Shown: positions 49,265 to 59,055, numbered from the stretch's first letter. The stretch is DNA of 64,000 nucleotides from Youhaiella tibetensis (GCF_008000755.1 NZ_CP041690.1:558001-622000), one strand, 5' to 3'. The notes: generated by a model from the sequence alone, not told the origin. Numbers and translations: made by a program.

Positions 49265-50159
49265 CGCTGTGCACATGACCAATCCGGTGGCGGCGCCGAC
49301 CCGGCGCGCCTTCGGGCCGACGCTGCGGGCCCTGCTGCGCGATCCCAAAGTCATCATCGGCGGCGGCTTCATCCTGGTGCTGATCGTCCTCGCCATCTTC
49401 GCGCCCTGGATCGCTCCGCACGATCCGCTCGAGCAGGACCTGATGCTGGGGCTCTATCCGCCGTCCTGGATGCAGGGGGCAGAGCCCGGCTACTGGCTGG
49501 GCACCGACGATCTGGGCCGCGACGTGCTCTCGCGCTTCATCTTCGGCACGCGCATCGCGCTCACCGTCGCCTTCTCGGCCGCCATCATCGCGGCCGCCGT
49601 GGGCACGCTTGTCGGGCTTCTCGCCGGCTATTTCGGCGGTTGGGTGGATGCGGTGGTCTCGCGCCTCATCGAGATCTGGATGGCGTTTCCGGCCGTGCTG
49701 CTCTCGATCCTCATCGTCGCCATCCTGGGCTCGGGCGTGCATTCGGTGATCTTTGCCATCGCCATCATCGACTGGACGCGCTTCGCTCGCGTGGTGCGCG
49801 CCGAGACACAGGCGCAGCGCAATGCCGATTACGTGACGGCGGGCCGGGTGCTGGGCTTCAACGACTTCAGAATCCTCGCCGGGGAAATCCTTCCCAACGT
49901 GCTCTGGACCGTGCTCGGTCTCTTCACGCTCGAATTGGGCCTGGCCGTCGTCATCGAGGCCATTCTCTCGTTCGTGGGACTTTCGGTGTCGTCCGACACC
50001 CCGACCTGGGGCGGCATGATCGCGCAGGGCCGCACCATCATCTACCAGGCCTGGTGGGTGTTCGCGCTGCCGCTGGTCGGTCTGTTTGCCACCGTCCTTG
50101 CCTTCAACCAGCTCGGCGAGGGACTGCGCCGCACGCTCGACCCGGTGATGCAGCGATGA
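49257..50159 (+). CDS. ABC transporter permease (DppC type)
   Basis: A 300-aa permease. The DppC N-terminal block APWIAPHDPLEQDLM and GTDDLGRDVLSRFIFGTRIA are present; the EAA loop is AETQAQRNADYVTAGRVLGF. GTG at 49257 overlaps the stop of the upstream permease (GTGGCTGA), indicating coupling. Forms a heterodimeric pore with the DppB-type subunit. Confidence 0.9.
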   Translation: MADAVHMTNPVAAPTRRAFGPTLRALLRDPKVIIGGGFILVLIVLAIFAPWIAPHDPLEQDLMLGLYPPSWMQGAEPGYWLGTDDLGRDVLSRFIFGTRIALTVAFSAAIIAAAVGTLVGLLAGYFGGWVDAVVSRLIEIWMAFPAVLLSILIVAILGSGVHSVIFAIAIIDWTRFARVVRAETQAQRNADYVTAGRVLGFNDFRILAGEILPNVLWTVLGLFTLELGLAVVIEAILSFVGLSVSSDTPTWGGMIAQGRTIIYQAWWVFALPLVGLFATVLAFNQLGEGLRRTLDPVMQR

Positions 50160-51029
50160 GCAAGCCACTTCTCACCATTTCAAACCTTTCGGCGGTGTCG
50201 CGCCGCGACAACAAGCCGATCCTGCGCGACGTCTCGCTCAGCCTCGACAATGGCCGCATCCAGGGGCTGGTGGGGGAGAGCGGGGCGGGCAAGTCCACGA
50301 TCTCCAAGGCGATCCTGGGCATCCTCGCCTCGAGCGTCACCATCACCGGCGGCAGCGTCATGCTCGATGGCCACGATCTCATCAACATGCCCGAGCGCGA
50401 AAAACGCCGCTTCGTGGGCTCGCAGATCGCGCTCATCCCGCAGGATCCGCTGACGGCGCTCAATCCGGGGCGCAAGATCGGCGACCAGCTCACCGACGGG
50501 CTCAGGATGTGGAAGGGGCTGAGCGGGAAGGCCGCCGCGGCGCGGGGGCTCGAACTCCTCGACCAGGTGGCGATCCGCGATCCGAAGCGCGTCATGGAGA
50601 GCTTTCCGCACCAGCTTTCGGGCGGCATGCGCCAGCGCGTGCTGATCGCCTCGGCCTTCGCGCTGCAGCCACGCCTGCTCATTGCGGACGAACCGACCAC
50701 GGCGCTCGACGTCACTGTGCAGAAGCAGGTGCTCAAGCTCCTCAAGACCATGCAGGCCGAACACGGCACCGCCGTGCTGTTCGTGACCCATGACCTCGGC
50801 GTCGTCGCCCAGCTCTGCGACGAGGTGACCTTGCTGTTCCAGGGCAAGGTGATGGAGCAGGGCGTGGCCGAGCAGATCTTCTCGGCGCCGCGCCATGCCT
50901 ATACGCGGGCGCTCATCGCGGCCAGCCCGCGCTACGACAATCCGTCGGCGGGGCTGCACCCCATCGACGACGCGGTGATCGCGGCCTGCCGCGCCGAGGT
51001 CGCCAGCTTCGACAATCAGGGGGCACGCC

Positions 51030-51037
<8 letters not shown>
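50156..51037 (+). CDS. ABC transporter ATP-binding protein (DppD type)
   Basis: A 293-aa ATPase. Walker A GESGAGKST, signature LSGGMRQRV, Walker B LLIADEPTTALDVTVQ, H-loop VTHDLGVVAQ and the Dpp C-terminal HAYTRALIAASPR. It starts at ATGA overlapping the permease stop. No complete C-terminal Fe-S cysteine cluster is seen. Confidence 0.9.
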
Positions 51038-51857
<820 letters not shown>

Positions 51858-52040
51858 CGACACCAAGCAGATGAGCGAGGCTCGATCGCATTGGTCGCCT
51901 CGCGCAGAACGGACCGAACGGCGGGGGCACGTTCGGTCCGTTCGTTTTTTGGGAGTTTGGGTTTGGCGTCGGCTCGTGGGTCCCGGATGCCATTCGAGCC
52001 GAGCCGAGCTAGGCCCAAATCGGGCCCGACGGTTGGGGCC

Positions 52041-52164
52041 GCCCCTCACCCGGCGCTGCGCGCCACCCTCTCCCCGAGGGGGCGAGGGTTGGGGCACTGG
52101 CCGGGCCACAGCGAAAACCCTCGCCCCGTCGGGGAGAGGGTGCCCGGCAGGGCGGTGAGGGGGC
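52041..52164. repeat. Long REP-like inverted repeat
   Basis: The left part (gcccctcacc ... ccaccctctccccg ... gggcgagggtt) and the right part (aaaccctcgcccc ... cggggagagggtg ... ggtgagggggc) are near-complementary over ~120 bp. This is the common alphaproteobacterial palindromic intergenic element; related shorter copies lie at 42481 and 53437. It fills most of the gene-free 51858-52208 stretch. The remaining bases hold a dyad-like ggaccgaacggcggggg...cgttcggtccgttcg near 51911-51945. Confidence 0.65.
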
Positions 52165-52208
52165 GAGACTTGTCCGCCTCCCAAGAGGGGAGAGGTGTAT
52201 GGAGCGCG

Positions 52209-52691
52209 CTATTGCGCAGCGACCGCGACAAAGCCTTCCTGGGCGGCTTCGTAGCGGACCAGGGCGGTCTTGATGTCGTCGGGCATGCCGATGGGCTTGT
52301 GGGTTTCCAGCGAGGTGGTCACCGCCACGAATTCGCCGCGCACCGCTTCCTTGCCGCCCTTCATGGCGTGAAGGTTGAGCGTATAGGAGGCGTTGCCGAC
52401 GCGTTTGACGATGACGAAGACTTCAAGGCGTTCGCCCATCAGCACAGGGATGAAGAAGTCGGAGGCAGCGTGGGCGTAACCCATGCCGATGCGACGATCG
52501 CGGATGATGGCGTGGTAGTCGATGCGCAGGTGCTCGGAGAACCAGTCCTCCATCACCGTGTTGAAGATGTCGAAGAAGTTGGGGGTGTAGACGATGCCGG
52601 CCGGGTCGCACTGGCCGAAATGGATCGGCACGATCTTGCTCCAGGTGCTGGTGGGAAGCTGGTCCTGGGTGATGGGGACGGCACGGCTCAT
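52209..52691 (-). CDS. Acyl-CoA thioesterase, 4-hydroxybenzoyl-CoA thioesterase type
   Basis: A 160-aa hotdog-fold protein. The motif HFGQCDPAGIVYTPNFFDIF carries the catalytic Asp of the 4-HBT family. It hydrolyses an aryl-CoA to the free acid. With an aryl-CoA 5-hydroxylase and a gentisate-type dioxygenase in the same region, the likely substrate is gentisyl-CoA or 5-hydroxyanthraniloyl-CoA (inference). Divergent from a MarR gene. Confidence 0.85.
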   Translation of the reverse strand: MSRAVPITQDQLPTSTWSKIVPIHFGQCDPAGIVYTPNFFDIFNTVMEDWFSEHLRIDYHAIIRDRRIGMGYAHAASDFFIPVLMGERLEVFVIVKRVGNASYTLNLHAMKGGKEAVRGEFVAVTTSLETHKPIGMPDDIKTALVRYEAAQEGFVAVAAQ

Positions 52692-52746
52692 AACGCTAAC
52701 GACTCCGGTAGGCTCTCTGCCTGATTTCTCTCATCTTTGGCATATT

Positions 52747-52762
52747 ACTTCAAGTCTAAACT
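52747..52762 (-). promoter_or_regulatory. Shared operator-like motif at thioesterase/MarR promoter
   Basis: Minus strand reads AGTTTAGACTTGAAGT, 14 of 16 identical to AGTTTAGACCTAAAGT at 62100-62115. It sits in the 195-bp divergent region between the thioesterase and the MarR gene at 52887. Probable site of that regulator. Confidence 0.5.
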
Positions 52763-52886
52763 ATTTAGAAAACAGGGTGCAACTTGACCCGCGCTGTTGC
52801 GTTAGCTCGGGCAAGGCGAGAAATTGTTGAAGCTTCAAGCGAACCCGCCTACCTGACCTTCAGCCCAACCTTTGCGGAATGCCCTC

Positions 52887-53396
52887 ATGGCCAGCGCCGA
52901 CGACCAGTGGATCGATGCAGAAACCAAGATCGTGGATGCTCCCGCCGACCATCACGATCCGCTGCGGCTGTGGCTGCGCCTGTTCTCTGCCTCGCGCATC
53001 GTGGAAGCGGAGGTCCGCCGGCGCCTGACGAGGGAATTCGACATTACGCTGCCGCGCTTCGACCTGCTCTCCCAGCTTTTCCGCGTGGATGACGGACTGG
53101 TGCTCGGCGAAATCTCCAAGCGCCTGATGGTGTCCGCGGGCAATATCACGGCGATCGTGGATCGCCTGGCCAGCGAGGGCTACATCACGCGCACGCCCGA
53201 CCCCAAGGACCGGCGCGTGCAGATCATCCGCATGACGGCCGAAGGGCGGGCGTATTTTGCCCGGATGGCGGCGGCTCATGAGGCGTGGATCGGCGAGATG
53301 TTCGCGGACCTGAGCGCGGAGGATACCCGGGCGCTGCTGGGGTTGCTGGGCAAGGCCAAGGTTTCGGCGCGCAAGGCGTTGCAGGACGGGGAATAG
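52887..53396 (+). CDS. MarR family transcriptional regulator
   Basis: A 169-aa regulator with DITLPRFDLLSQLFRVDDGL, the recognition helix LMVSAGNITAIVDRLASEGY and the wing RTPDPKDRRVQIIRMTAEG, the classic MarR DxR wing. ATG at 52887 chosen over an upstream TTG. Divergent from the thioesterase gene; likely represses its own and the aryl-CoA pathway promoters through the AGTTTAGAC-type motif (inference). Effector probably an aromatic acyl-CoA or acid. Confidence 0.88.
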   Translation: MASADDQWIDAETKIVDAPADHHDPLRLWLRLFSASRIVEAEVRRRLTREFDITLPRFDLLSQLFRVDDGLVLGEISKRLMVSAGNITAIVDRLASEGYITRTPDPKDRRVQIIRMTAEGRAYFARMAAAHEAWIGEMFADLSAEDTRALLGLLGKAKVSARKALQDGE

Positions 53397-53436
53397 GCCG
53401 GCGGCTTGTGCTCTGGGCTATCCCCCCACCCCTTGT

Positions 53437-53515
53437 TCCCTCCCCACACGGGGGAGGGAGACCTGCTGGCTCGATCGTGCCCCATCGCCTCTCTCCCCCT
53501 TTTGGGGGGAAAGAG
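53437..53515. repeat. Tandem REP-like hairpins
   Basis: Two hairpins, tccctcccc-acacg-ggggaggga (53437-53459) and ctctccccc-tttt-ggggggaaagag (53491-53515), between convergent genes. They belong to the same G/C-rich palindromic class as 42481 and 52041. Confidence 0.5.
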
Positions 53516-53535
53516 GGTGGGGGTGAGCCAAAGAC

Positions 53536-54291
53536 TCAGTACTTGCCCGAGAGCAGTGCCCCGGCATTGGGAATGCGGGTTTCGAGGTTGAGGCTCTTGA
53601 GCATCTGGTAGGTGGTGGCGATCGAGGCGGAGAGCACGGGGATGCCGGCTTCCTGTTCGACCTGGGCGATGGCCGGCAGGGACGGCATCTGCACGCAGGC
53701 CGAGAGCACCAGGGCGTCAACGCCGGTGAGGTCGAGGCGCTTGTAGATTTCGAGGAGGTTCTTCGGGTCCTGGATGCCGACTTCCAGATTGTCGGGGATT
53801 TCGAGCGCGACGAAATCCTTCACCGCAATCCCTTCGGCCTCGATGTAGTCGACCACGAGTTGGGTCAGCGGCTTGAGGTAGGGGCAGACGACGGCGATCT
53901 TCTTGGCGCCCAGCGTATGCAGGCCCTCGACCAGCGCGCCGGCGCTGGTGACCACGGGAGCGTCGGCGCCGTTATCGGTAGTGACCTGGCGCAGGCGGGA
54001 CTGGGAGGTGCGGTGGTAGCCGTGGCCCATGCTCATGATGGCGACGAGGCAGGCATAGCCGAGCACGTCGACGCGGGCGTCCGAGAGTTCGGCGGCGCAG
54101 CGGTCGCTGTCGCGATCCATGGCCTCGAGCTCTTCCTTGACCACCTTCTTCATGCGCATGCGCGAGGAGTGGAAGGTGAAGCGCTCGGGAAAATCGAGCA
54201 TGCGCGCGTTGAGCAGCGCCGGAATCTCGGTTTCCATCGTGGTGTTGGACGACGGCACGATCTGGCCGATGCGGTAATTGAGCTTAGACAA
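53536..54291 (-). CDS. Maleate cis-trans isomerase (Asp/Glu racemase superfamily)
   Basis: A 251-aa protein starting LSKLNYRIGQIVPSSNTTME, the conserved N-terminus of maleate isomerases (NicE/MaiA group). The two active-site cysteines are in VLGYACLVAIMSMGHG and ALVLSACVQMPSLPAI. It converts maleate to fumarate. TTG at 54291 is chosen because GGAG lies 7 nt upstream and the protein then begins where the family begins; ATG at 54345 would overlap the nitrilase gene by 29 bp. Same-strand neighbours are nitrilase, FAH-family hydrolase and the ring-cleavage dioxygenase. Confidence 0.85.
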   Translation of the reverse strand: MSKLNYRIGQIVPSSNTTMETEIPALLNARMLDFPERFTFHSSRMRMKKVVKEELEAMDRDSDRCAAELSDARVDVLGYACLVAIMSMGHGYHRTSQSRLRQVTTDNGADAPVVTSAGALVEGLHTLGAKKIAVVCPYLKPLTQLVVDYIEAEGIAVKDFVALEIPDNLEVGIQDPKNLLEIYKRLDLTGVDALVLSACVQMPSLPAIAQVEQEAGIPVLSASIATTYQMLKSLNLETRIPNAGALLSGKY

Positions 54292-54316
54292 GTTGGAGTG
54301 CTCCGGAAAAGAAGGA

Positions 54317-55333
54317 TCAGGCTTCGTCGGGCGCGGGGTCGCCATTGGCCAGCCGCCAGTCGGCGGCGGGTTCGCCGGCCCAGGAGACGCGGGAATTGGC
54401 GCGGCGGTTGACCCTGAGGTCAAAGACGTCGAAGCGGTTATAGTGGCCGGTAATGTCGTGCATCTGCTTGGGCTGGATGCACTTGTTGAGGTCGATCTCG
54501 GCGTAGACGATGCCTTCCTCGTCCACGAGCCCTTCGCCGACCACGCGGCCATCGGGACCGAGAATGCCCGAGAAGGCGCTGCTCTTGCGTTCGAGCAGCG
54601 GGCGGGCTTCCGGGTGATTGACGGTCACCGCCTCGATGATCTCCTCGGAGATGGTCGAGCAGGCGACGACGGTGAAGACCTTACCCTCGAAACTATGCGC
54701 GGCAGCGCGCAGCTTGATGGCTTCGGCCATGTCGTAGTCGGGCGGGGCGACGGGCAGCGAGATGTAGCTGGCCACGTGCACCATCTCGCCCTGGGCGAGA
54801 AGGGTGAAGCGGGCCAGCGTATTGGTGTTCTCACCGCAGGCGAGCGAGCCGAGGCGGCCGATATCGGTATCGAGCACCTGGAGCGTCGAACCGTCACCGC
54901 CCGCCCAGGTGAGCTTTTCGGCCCAGGTGGGCACGAGCTTGCGGTGGCGATTGAGGATGGCGCCGTCCGAGCCGATGGTGACCAGGGTGTTGTAGATGGT
55001 GCCGTGGCTCTCACGGGTGCGCTCGTTGACGCCGATCACCACGTTGACCTTGCATTCGCGCGCGGTAGCGGCGATGGCGGCGATCTCGGGGCCGGGGATC
55101 TCGACCGAGGCTTCGTAGATCTTCTGGAACCAGGGGCCGCCCTCGATGGGCGACATGATCCAGCTCCAATAGGGATAGGCCGAGATGAAGACTTCGGGGA
55201 AGGCGACGAGCCTTGCCCCGTTGGCGGCCGCCTCGCGGATGAGGGCGCAGGCCTTTTCGGTCGTGGCCGCCGGGTTCATGAACACCGGAGCGGTCTGGAC
55301 CGCGGCGGCGGTGAATTTGGGGAAGAGACCCAT
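54317..55333 (-). CDS. Nitrilase (carbon-nitrogen hydrolase family)
   Basis: A 338-aa enzyme with the catalytic triad of nitrilases: Glu in LVAFPEVFISAYPYWSW, Lys in NRHRKLVPTWAEKLTWAGG and Cys in GSLACGENTNTLARF. A second conserved Glu is in WAEKL. It hydrolyses an organic nitrile to acid plus ammonia. Indole-3-acetonitrile or another arylnitrile would fit the neighbourhood; a maleamate-like amide is less likely for this clade. Lies between maleate isomerase and the FAH-family gene on the same strand. Confidence 0.83.
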   Translation of the reverse strand: MGLFPKFTAAAVQTAPVFMNPAATTEKACALIREAAANGARLVAFPEVFISAYPYWSWIMSPIEGGPWFQKIYEASVEIPGPEIAAIAATARECKVNVVIGVNERTRESHGTIYNTLVTIGSDGAILNRHRKLVPTWAEKLTWAGGDGSTLQVLDTDIGRLGSLACGENTNTLARFTLLAQGEMVHVASYISLPVAPPDYDMAEAIKLRAAAHSFEGKVFTVVACSTISEEIIEAVTVNHPEARPLLERKSSAFSGILGPDGRVVGEGLVDEEGIVYAEIDLNKCIQPKQMHDITGHYNRFDVFDLRVNRRANSRVSWAGEPAADWRLANGDPAPDEA

Positions 55334-55371
55334 CTTGAGCGTCCTTATGCTGTGCGAGGCGGCGGGTTCAA

Positions 55372-56283
55372 TCAGACGGCGACGATCGGGTGGCGCAGCT
55401 TGCCAAGGCCATCGACGCCGGCTTCGACCACGTCACCGGGCCAGAGCCATTCCTGCGGCGAGCGGCCGGCGCCGACGCCATCGGGAGTGCCGGTGGCGAT
55501 GATATCGCCCGGCTCGAGCGTCATGCCCTGGCTGATGTCCGAGATCAGGGTCGGCACCTTGAACAGCATATGCTTGGTGTTGGACGACTGCTTGGTGACG
55601 CCGTTGACCGTGAGCCAAAGGTCGAGGTCATGCGGGTTCGGCACTTCGTCGGCGGTGACGATGCAGGGGCCCATAGGCGCGTAGGTGTCCTGGCCCTTGG
55701 AGACGATCCACTGGCCGGCGCGGCGACAATCGCGGGCCGAGAAGTCGATCAGGACGGTGTAGCCGAAGACGTAGTCGAGGGCGTCGGCTTCCTCGACGCG
55801 CTTGGCCTTGCGGCCCATGATCACGGCCAGTTCGACTTCCCAGTCGAGCTGCTGGGTGATCTTGGCGTTGTGTTCGATCGCGTCACCCGGGCCGCAGACG
55901 GCGGTGGGGGGCTTGGAGAAGATCACCGGCTGCTTGGGCAGGTCCTTGGAGGTGTCGAGCGAGCGCGCGGATTCGGCGACGTGCTCCACGTAGTTGAGGC
56001 CGATGCCGAAGATGTTTTTGCGCGGGCGCGGGATCGGGGCCAGGAGCTTCACGTTGGAGGCGTAGAACGCCGTGCCGACGGGGAACTCGCCTTCGCTGTC
56101 CTCGATGAGCTGACGGGTGGTGTCGAGCGCAGCGGGTCCCAGATCGATGAAGGTGAGCATGTCGTTGGGCAGCTCGATTTCATAGGCGGCGCCCAGCGCT
56201 TCGATGTCGATGACCAGGTCGCCGACGAGCGCACCAAGGCGGCCGGCGGCGGCGGGGCCGCTGCGGTAAGTAACGAGACGCAT
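55372..56283 (-). CDS. Fumarylacetoacetate hydrolase family protein (fumaryl-/maleylpyruvate hydrolase)
   Basis: A 303-aa FAH-fold protein: NIFGIGLNYVEHVAESAR, PVIFSKPPTAVCGPGD (lid), DWEVELAVIMGRKA with metal-binding Glu residues, and IIATGTPDGVGAGRSPQEWL. It cleaves the 2,4-dioxo acid formed after gentisate-type ring fission, giving pyruvate plus fumarate or maleate. ATG at 56283 rather than TTG at 56289. A maleate isomerase gene nearby suggests that the direct product is maleate (inference). Same strand as and 106 bp after the dioxygenase gene. Confidence 0.87.
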   Translation of the reverse strand: MRLVTYRSGPAAAGRLGALVGDLVIDIEALGAAYEIELPNDMLTFIDLGPAALDTTRQLIEDSEGEFPVGTAFYASNVKLLAPIPRPRKNIFGIGLNYVEHVAESARSLDTSKDLPKQPVIFSKPPTAVCGPGDAIEHNAKITQQLDWEVELAVIMGRKAKRVEEADALDYVFGYTVLIDFSARDCRRAGQWIVSKGQDTYAPMGPCIVTADEVPNPHDLDLWLTVNGVTKQSSNTKHMLFKVPTLISDISQGMTLEPGDIIATGTPDGVGAGRSPQEWLWPGDVVEAGVDGLGKLRHPIVAV

Positions 56284-56389
56284 GTTCAATTGGACCTTGT
56301 GTTAGCCGGGGCGGGCGTCGCTTGCCCGGATGTCCCCGTTGATGTCTAGGGCACTTCCCGCGTGGGGAAGCGCCCATGGATAGAGGTGA

Positions 56390-57511
56390 TTAGGCTTCGA
56401 CCTTCTGGTGGCCGTCATTGTCGCCGAAGGCCTGTTCACGATAGAGGCCCAGCGCGTTCATCACCGGGAAGTCGTTGAAGGCGAATAGGCACGCATCGTC
56501 GCTGGACGAGCCGTTGGCATGCTCGTGGAAGGCCCAGGACGGGACGCAGAAGATGTCCTTCTCCTTCCAGTCGAAGCGCTGGCCGCCAATGATCGAATAA
56601 CCCGAGCCCTTGGCTACCTGGTAGATGACGTTGCCGGTATGGCGGTGGGCCTTGGTCTTCTCGCCGGCACGCAGCAACTGCATGGACGCGCCGAGCGTGA
56701 GCATGACGGGGCCGTTGTTGCGCGGGTTGACGTAGTTCATCAGGATGCCGTCGTACGGCGAGCCGTCGGTGACCTTGGAATACTTGACCAGCGCCTCGTA
56801 GGTCGGACCCCACTCATACTTGTAGAGCGGCGAATAGGCCTTGTCCCAGGAGACCTGGGGCTGCAGGCCCGGGGCGCCGAAGGTGTACTTGGTGTCGTCC
56901 ACCGCATAGCCGACCTTCTGGTGCATGTCCGGATGGACGGCATAGAAGTTGGCTTCGAGCGTGTTGACCAGCGGGATGTCGAGGCAATCCTGCCAGATGC
57001 AGGTGGTGCCCTCCGGGTCGATGCCGTGTTCGTGCCAGGTGCCGTTGGGGGTGAGAACGAGGTCGTTGGCGCCCAGGGTCATCTTGTGGCCGTCAACGAT
57101 CGTATAGGCGCCGCGACCTTCCATGATGAAGCGCATGGCGGAGGTCGAGTGGGCGTGGGCCGAGGCGGTTTCGCCGGCCTTCATCACCTGCAGGCCCGAA
57201 TAGATGCCGCCCACGCAGGCGGCGCGGTCACCGGCGCCGGGATTGTTCAGGTAGATCACGCGGCGGCCGGCCTTTTCAGGCGTCACCAGGTCGATGGCGC
57301 GCAGGACGTGGCTGCGCATCTTGTCGTAGGGCCAGAGCACGGGGCTGTAGCGCGACACCGGCTCCCAGGGCTCGATCTTGTTGGCCACGGTCCAGAGCGC
57401 GCCGGCCTTGAGGGTCTCGAGTTCCTCGTAATAGGCGAGCAGTTCGGCGGTGTCTTCCACGTCCGAACGACCGGCGACGGCCTCGCGGTGGTTCTCTCTA
57501 GCAGCGGTCAT
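56390..57511 (-). CDS. Gentisate 1,2-dioxygenase-type bicupin
   Basis: A 373-aa double-cupin enzyme. The N-terminal cupin has AHAHSTSAMRFIMEGRGAYT (metal ligands in HAH, Glu and the later NGTWHEHG); the C-terminal cupin has KAHRHTGNVIYQVAKGSGYS and WAFHEHANGS. This is the gentisate/1-hydroxy-2-naphthoate/salicylate dioxygenase family: Fe(II)-dependent cleavage of the ring between carboxyl- and hydroxyl-bearing carbons. ATG at 57511 follows GGGAG. Divergent from a GntR gene with a perfect palindrome in between. Substrate gentisate or a close analogue such as 5-hydroxyanthranilate. Confidence 0.88.
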   Translation of the reverse strand: MTAARENHREAVAGRSDVEDTAELLAYYEELETLKAGALWTVANKIEPWEPVSRYSPVLWPYDKMRSHVLRAIDLVTPEKAGRRVIYLNNPGAGDRAACVGGIYSGLQVMKAGETASAHAHSTSAMRFIMEGRGAYTIVDGHKMTLGANDLVLTPNGTWHEHGIDPEGTTCIWQDCLDIPLVNTLEANFYAVHPDMHQKVGYAVDDTKYTFGAPGLQPQVSWDKAYSPLYKYEWGPTYEALVKYSKVTDGSPYDGILMNYVNPRNNGPVMLTLGASMQLLRAGEKTKAHRHTGNVIYQVAKGSGYSIIGGQRFDWKEKDIFCVPSWAFHEHANGSSSDDACLFAFNDFPVMNALGLYREQAFGDNDGHQKVEA

Positions 57512-57574
57512 AAGCTGATCTCCCTTACTGGACCTTGGCATCGAAGAATAATGGTTGGCTTTCGAACGTCAACA

Positions 57575-57590
57575 GGATTTTATAAAATCC
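57575..57590. promoter_or_regulatory. Perfect palindrome, probable GntR operator
   Basis: GGATTTTATAAAATCC is a perfect 16-bp palindrome 64 bp upstream of the dioxygenase ATG and 60 bp upstream of the GntR ATG. It is AT-rich in the middle and positioned to control both divergent genes. Confidence 0.65.
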
Positions 57591-57650
57591 ATCGACTTGC
57601 GCAAATTTCGTGCAATCGGGTAAAACCCAGGTGCCCCAATAGCGACGCGA

Positions 57651-58367
57651 ATGAGCATGCCCAGTACCGACGCGCTGCGTGACGACGACGCCTCCCTTGC
57701 CGATCGGGCCTATCGCCTGATCCAGGACGACATTCTCAACGGCGTGTTTTCGCCGGGCGAACCCCTGCGTCTGGCTGCCCTCAAGGATCGGTACGGATTG
57801 AGCTTTTCCCCGCTCCGCGAGGCGCTGACGCGACTCGCAGGCGACCGGCTGACCGAGCTCGCCTCGCTGCGCGGTTTCCGCGTGGCGTCGGTCTCGCTCG
57901 ACGAAATGTGGGACCTGATCGAGACGCGCACGCTGGTCGAATCGGAGGCGCTGCGGCGCTCGATCGCCAAGGGCGACGTCGATTGGGAGGCGCGCGTGGT
58001 CGCCAGTTTCCATGCACTGAGCAAGGCCATCGAGCTGCACGTGGCGGTCGAAGGGCAGTTCGACCAGGCGCTCGAGGATCGGCACCAATCCTTCCACCAC
58101 GCCCTGATCTCGGCCTGCGGCTCGCAATCGCTGCTGCACATTGCCGGCCAGCTCTATACGCGGACCGAGCGCTATCGCCGTCCGGCACTTTCGGGCGAAC
58201 TTCGTGGCGCGGGTGGCCCACGCGACGTGATGAAGGAACACGCCGAGCTGATGGATGCGACCCTCAAGCGGGATGCCGGCCTGGCGGTCGCGCGCCTCGA
58301 CGAACACTATCGGCGCACCGGCGAATTGATAGAGGTTGGTCTGCGCAGCGCCGCTGCGGCCGAATAG
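57651..58367 (+). CDS. GntR family regulator (FCD domain)
   Basis: A 238-aa regulator. N-terminal winged helix: ADRAYRLIQDDILNGVFSPG, EPLRLAALKDRYGLSFSPLR and EALTRLAGDRLTELASLRGF. The C-terminal all-helical FCD domain (about residues 85-225) has the metal-binding type pattern with HHALISACGSQSLL and DEHYRRTGELI. FadR/VanR subfamily; the effector is probably a pathway acid. Divergent from the gentisate-type dioxygenase, so likely its repressor at GGATTTTATAAAATCC. Confidence 0.88.
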   Translation: MSMPSTDALRDDDASLADRAYRLIQDDILNGVFSPGEPLRLAALKDRYGLSFSPLREALTRLAGDRLTELASLRGFRVASVSLDEMWDLIETRTLVESEALRRSIAKGDVDWEARVVASFHALSKAIELHVAVEGQFDQALEDRHQSFHHALISACGSQSLLHIAGQLYTRTERYRRPALSGELRGAGGPRDVMKEHAELMDATLKRDAGLAVARLDEHYRRTGELIEVGLRSAAAAE

Positions 58368-58372
58368 GCCGC

Positions 58373-58993
58373 TCAGCGCGGGCGGATCATCTCGAAATAG
58401 CCCTCGGGCAGGATCTCGAAGAAGTCGCCACGCCCGCCCGCGCGCAGGATCGGCCGGGCGGAAAGCGTGTCGTAGACGCCGTCCTTGATGAGCGAGCGTT
58501 CGATATAGGCCGCCACCACTTCCCCGAACGTCACCCAGGTCGTGACCGGCGCGCCGGCAGCCGTCTGCAATTGCACGATCTGGGTAACCTTGCACTCGAA
58601 GACCACCGGGGCCTCGGCGACATGGGGAACCTTCACCAGGCGCGAAGGGGCCGGGGTGAGCCCCGACAGTGCAAATTCGTCCACGTCCGGAGCCACCATG
58701 GCCGACGTCATGTTCATGGCTTCGGCCAGAGGACGGGTAGCAAGGTTCCAGCAGAACTCCCCGGTCTCGCGCACATTGGCCAGCGTGTCCTTGGGACCCA
58801 CCGTGGCAAAGCCGACGATCGGGGGCACGTAGTTGAAGGCGTTGAAGAAGCTGAAGGGCGCCAGGTTGAGGTGCCCCGCTGCGTTCATCGAGGAGACCCA
58901 GCCGATCGGGCGCGGCCCGACGATTGCGTTGAATGGATCGTGCTTGAGCCCATGGCCGCTGGCGGGTTCGTAATAATGATAGTCGCGGGGCAT
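58373..58993 (-). CDS. Flavin reductase-like (DIM6/NTAB) protein
   Basis: A 206-aa FMN-binding split-barrel protein: DPFNAIVGPRPIGWVSSMNA, GHLNLAPFSFFNAFNYVPPI and NVRETGEFCWNLAT are the standard blocks of the DIM6/NTAB branch. Such proteins bind FMN and act as reductases or oxidoreductases supplying reduced flavin or modifying aromatic intermediates. Convergent with the GntR gene (5 bp apart). A ~60-bp gap separates it from the next flavin reductase, same strand. Confidence 0.82.
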   Translation of the reverse strand: MPRDYHYYEPASGHGLKHDPFNAIVGPRPIGWVSSMNAAGHLNLAPFSFFNAFNYVPPIVGFATVGPKDTLANVRETGEFCWNLATRPLAEAMNMTSAMVAPDVDEFALSGLTPAPSRLVKVPHVAEAPVVFECKVTQIVQLQTAAGAPVTTWVTFGEVVAAYIERSLIKDGVYDTLSARPILRAGGRGDFFEILPEGYFEMIRPR

Positions 58994-59055
58994 CGTCGGT
59001 GCCGCCTCCAGTTACGCCTGGGGGCGCTCTTAGCAGGTCCTTGCTCGGGCGTCTG

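Noticed and set aside
46625-49396. 923-codon minus-strand frame opposite the ABC importer
   Set aside because: Composition is a GC-rich antisense shadow (His/Arg/Asp/Gly repeats, no domain), and the plus-strand genes are certain.
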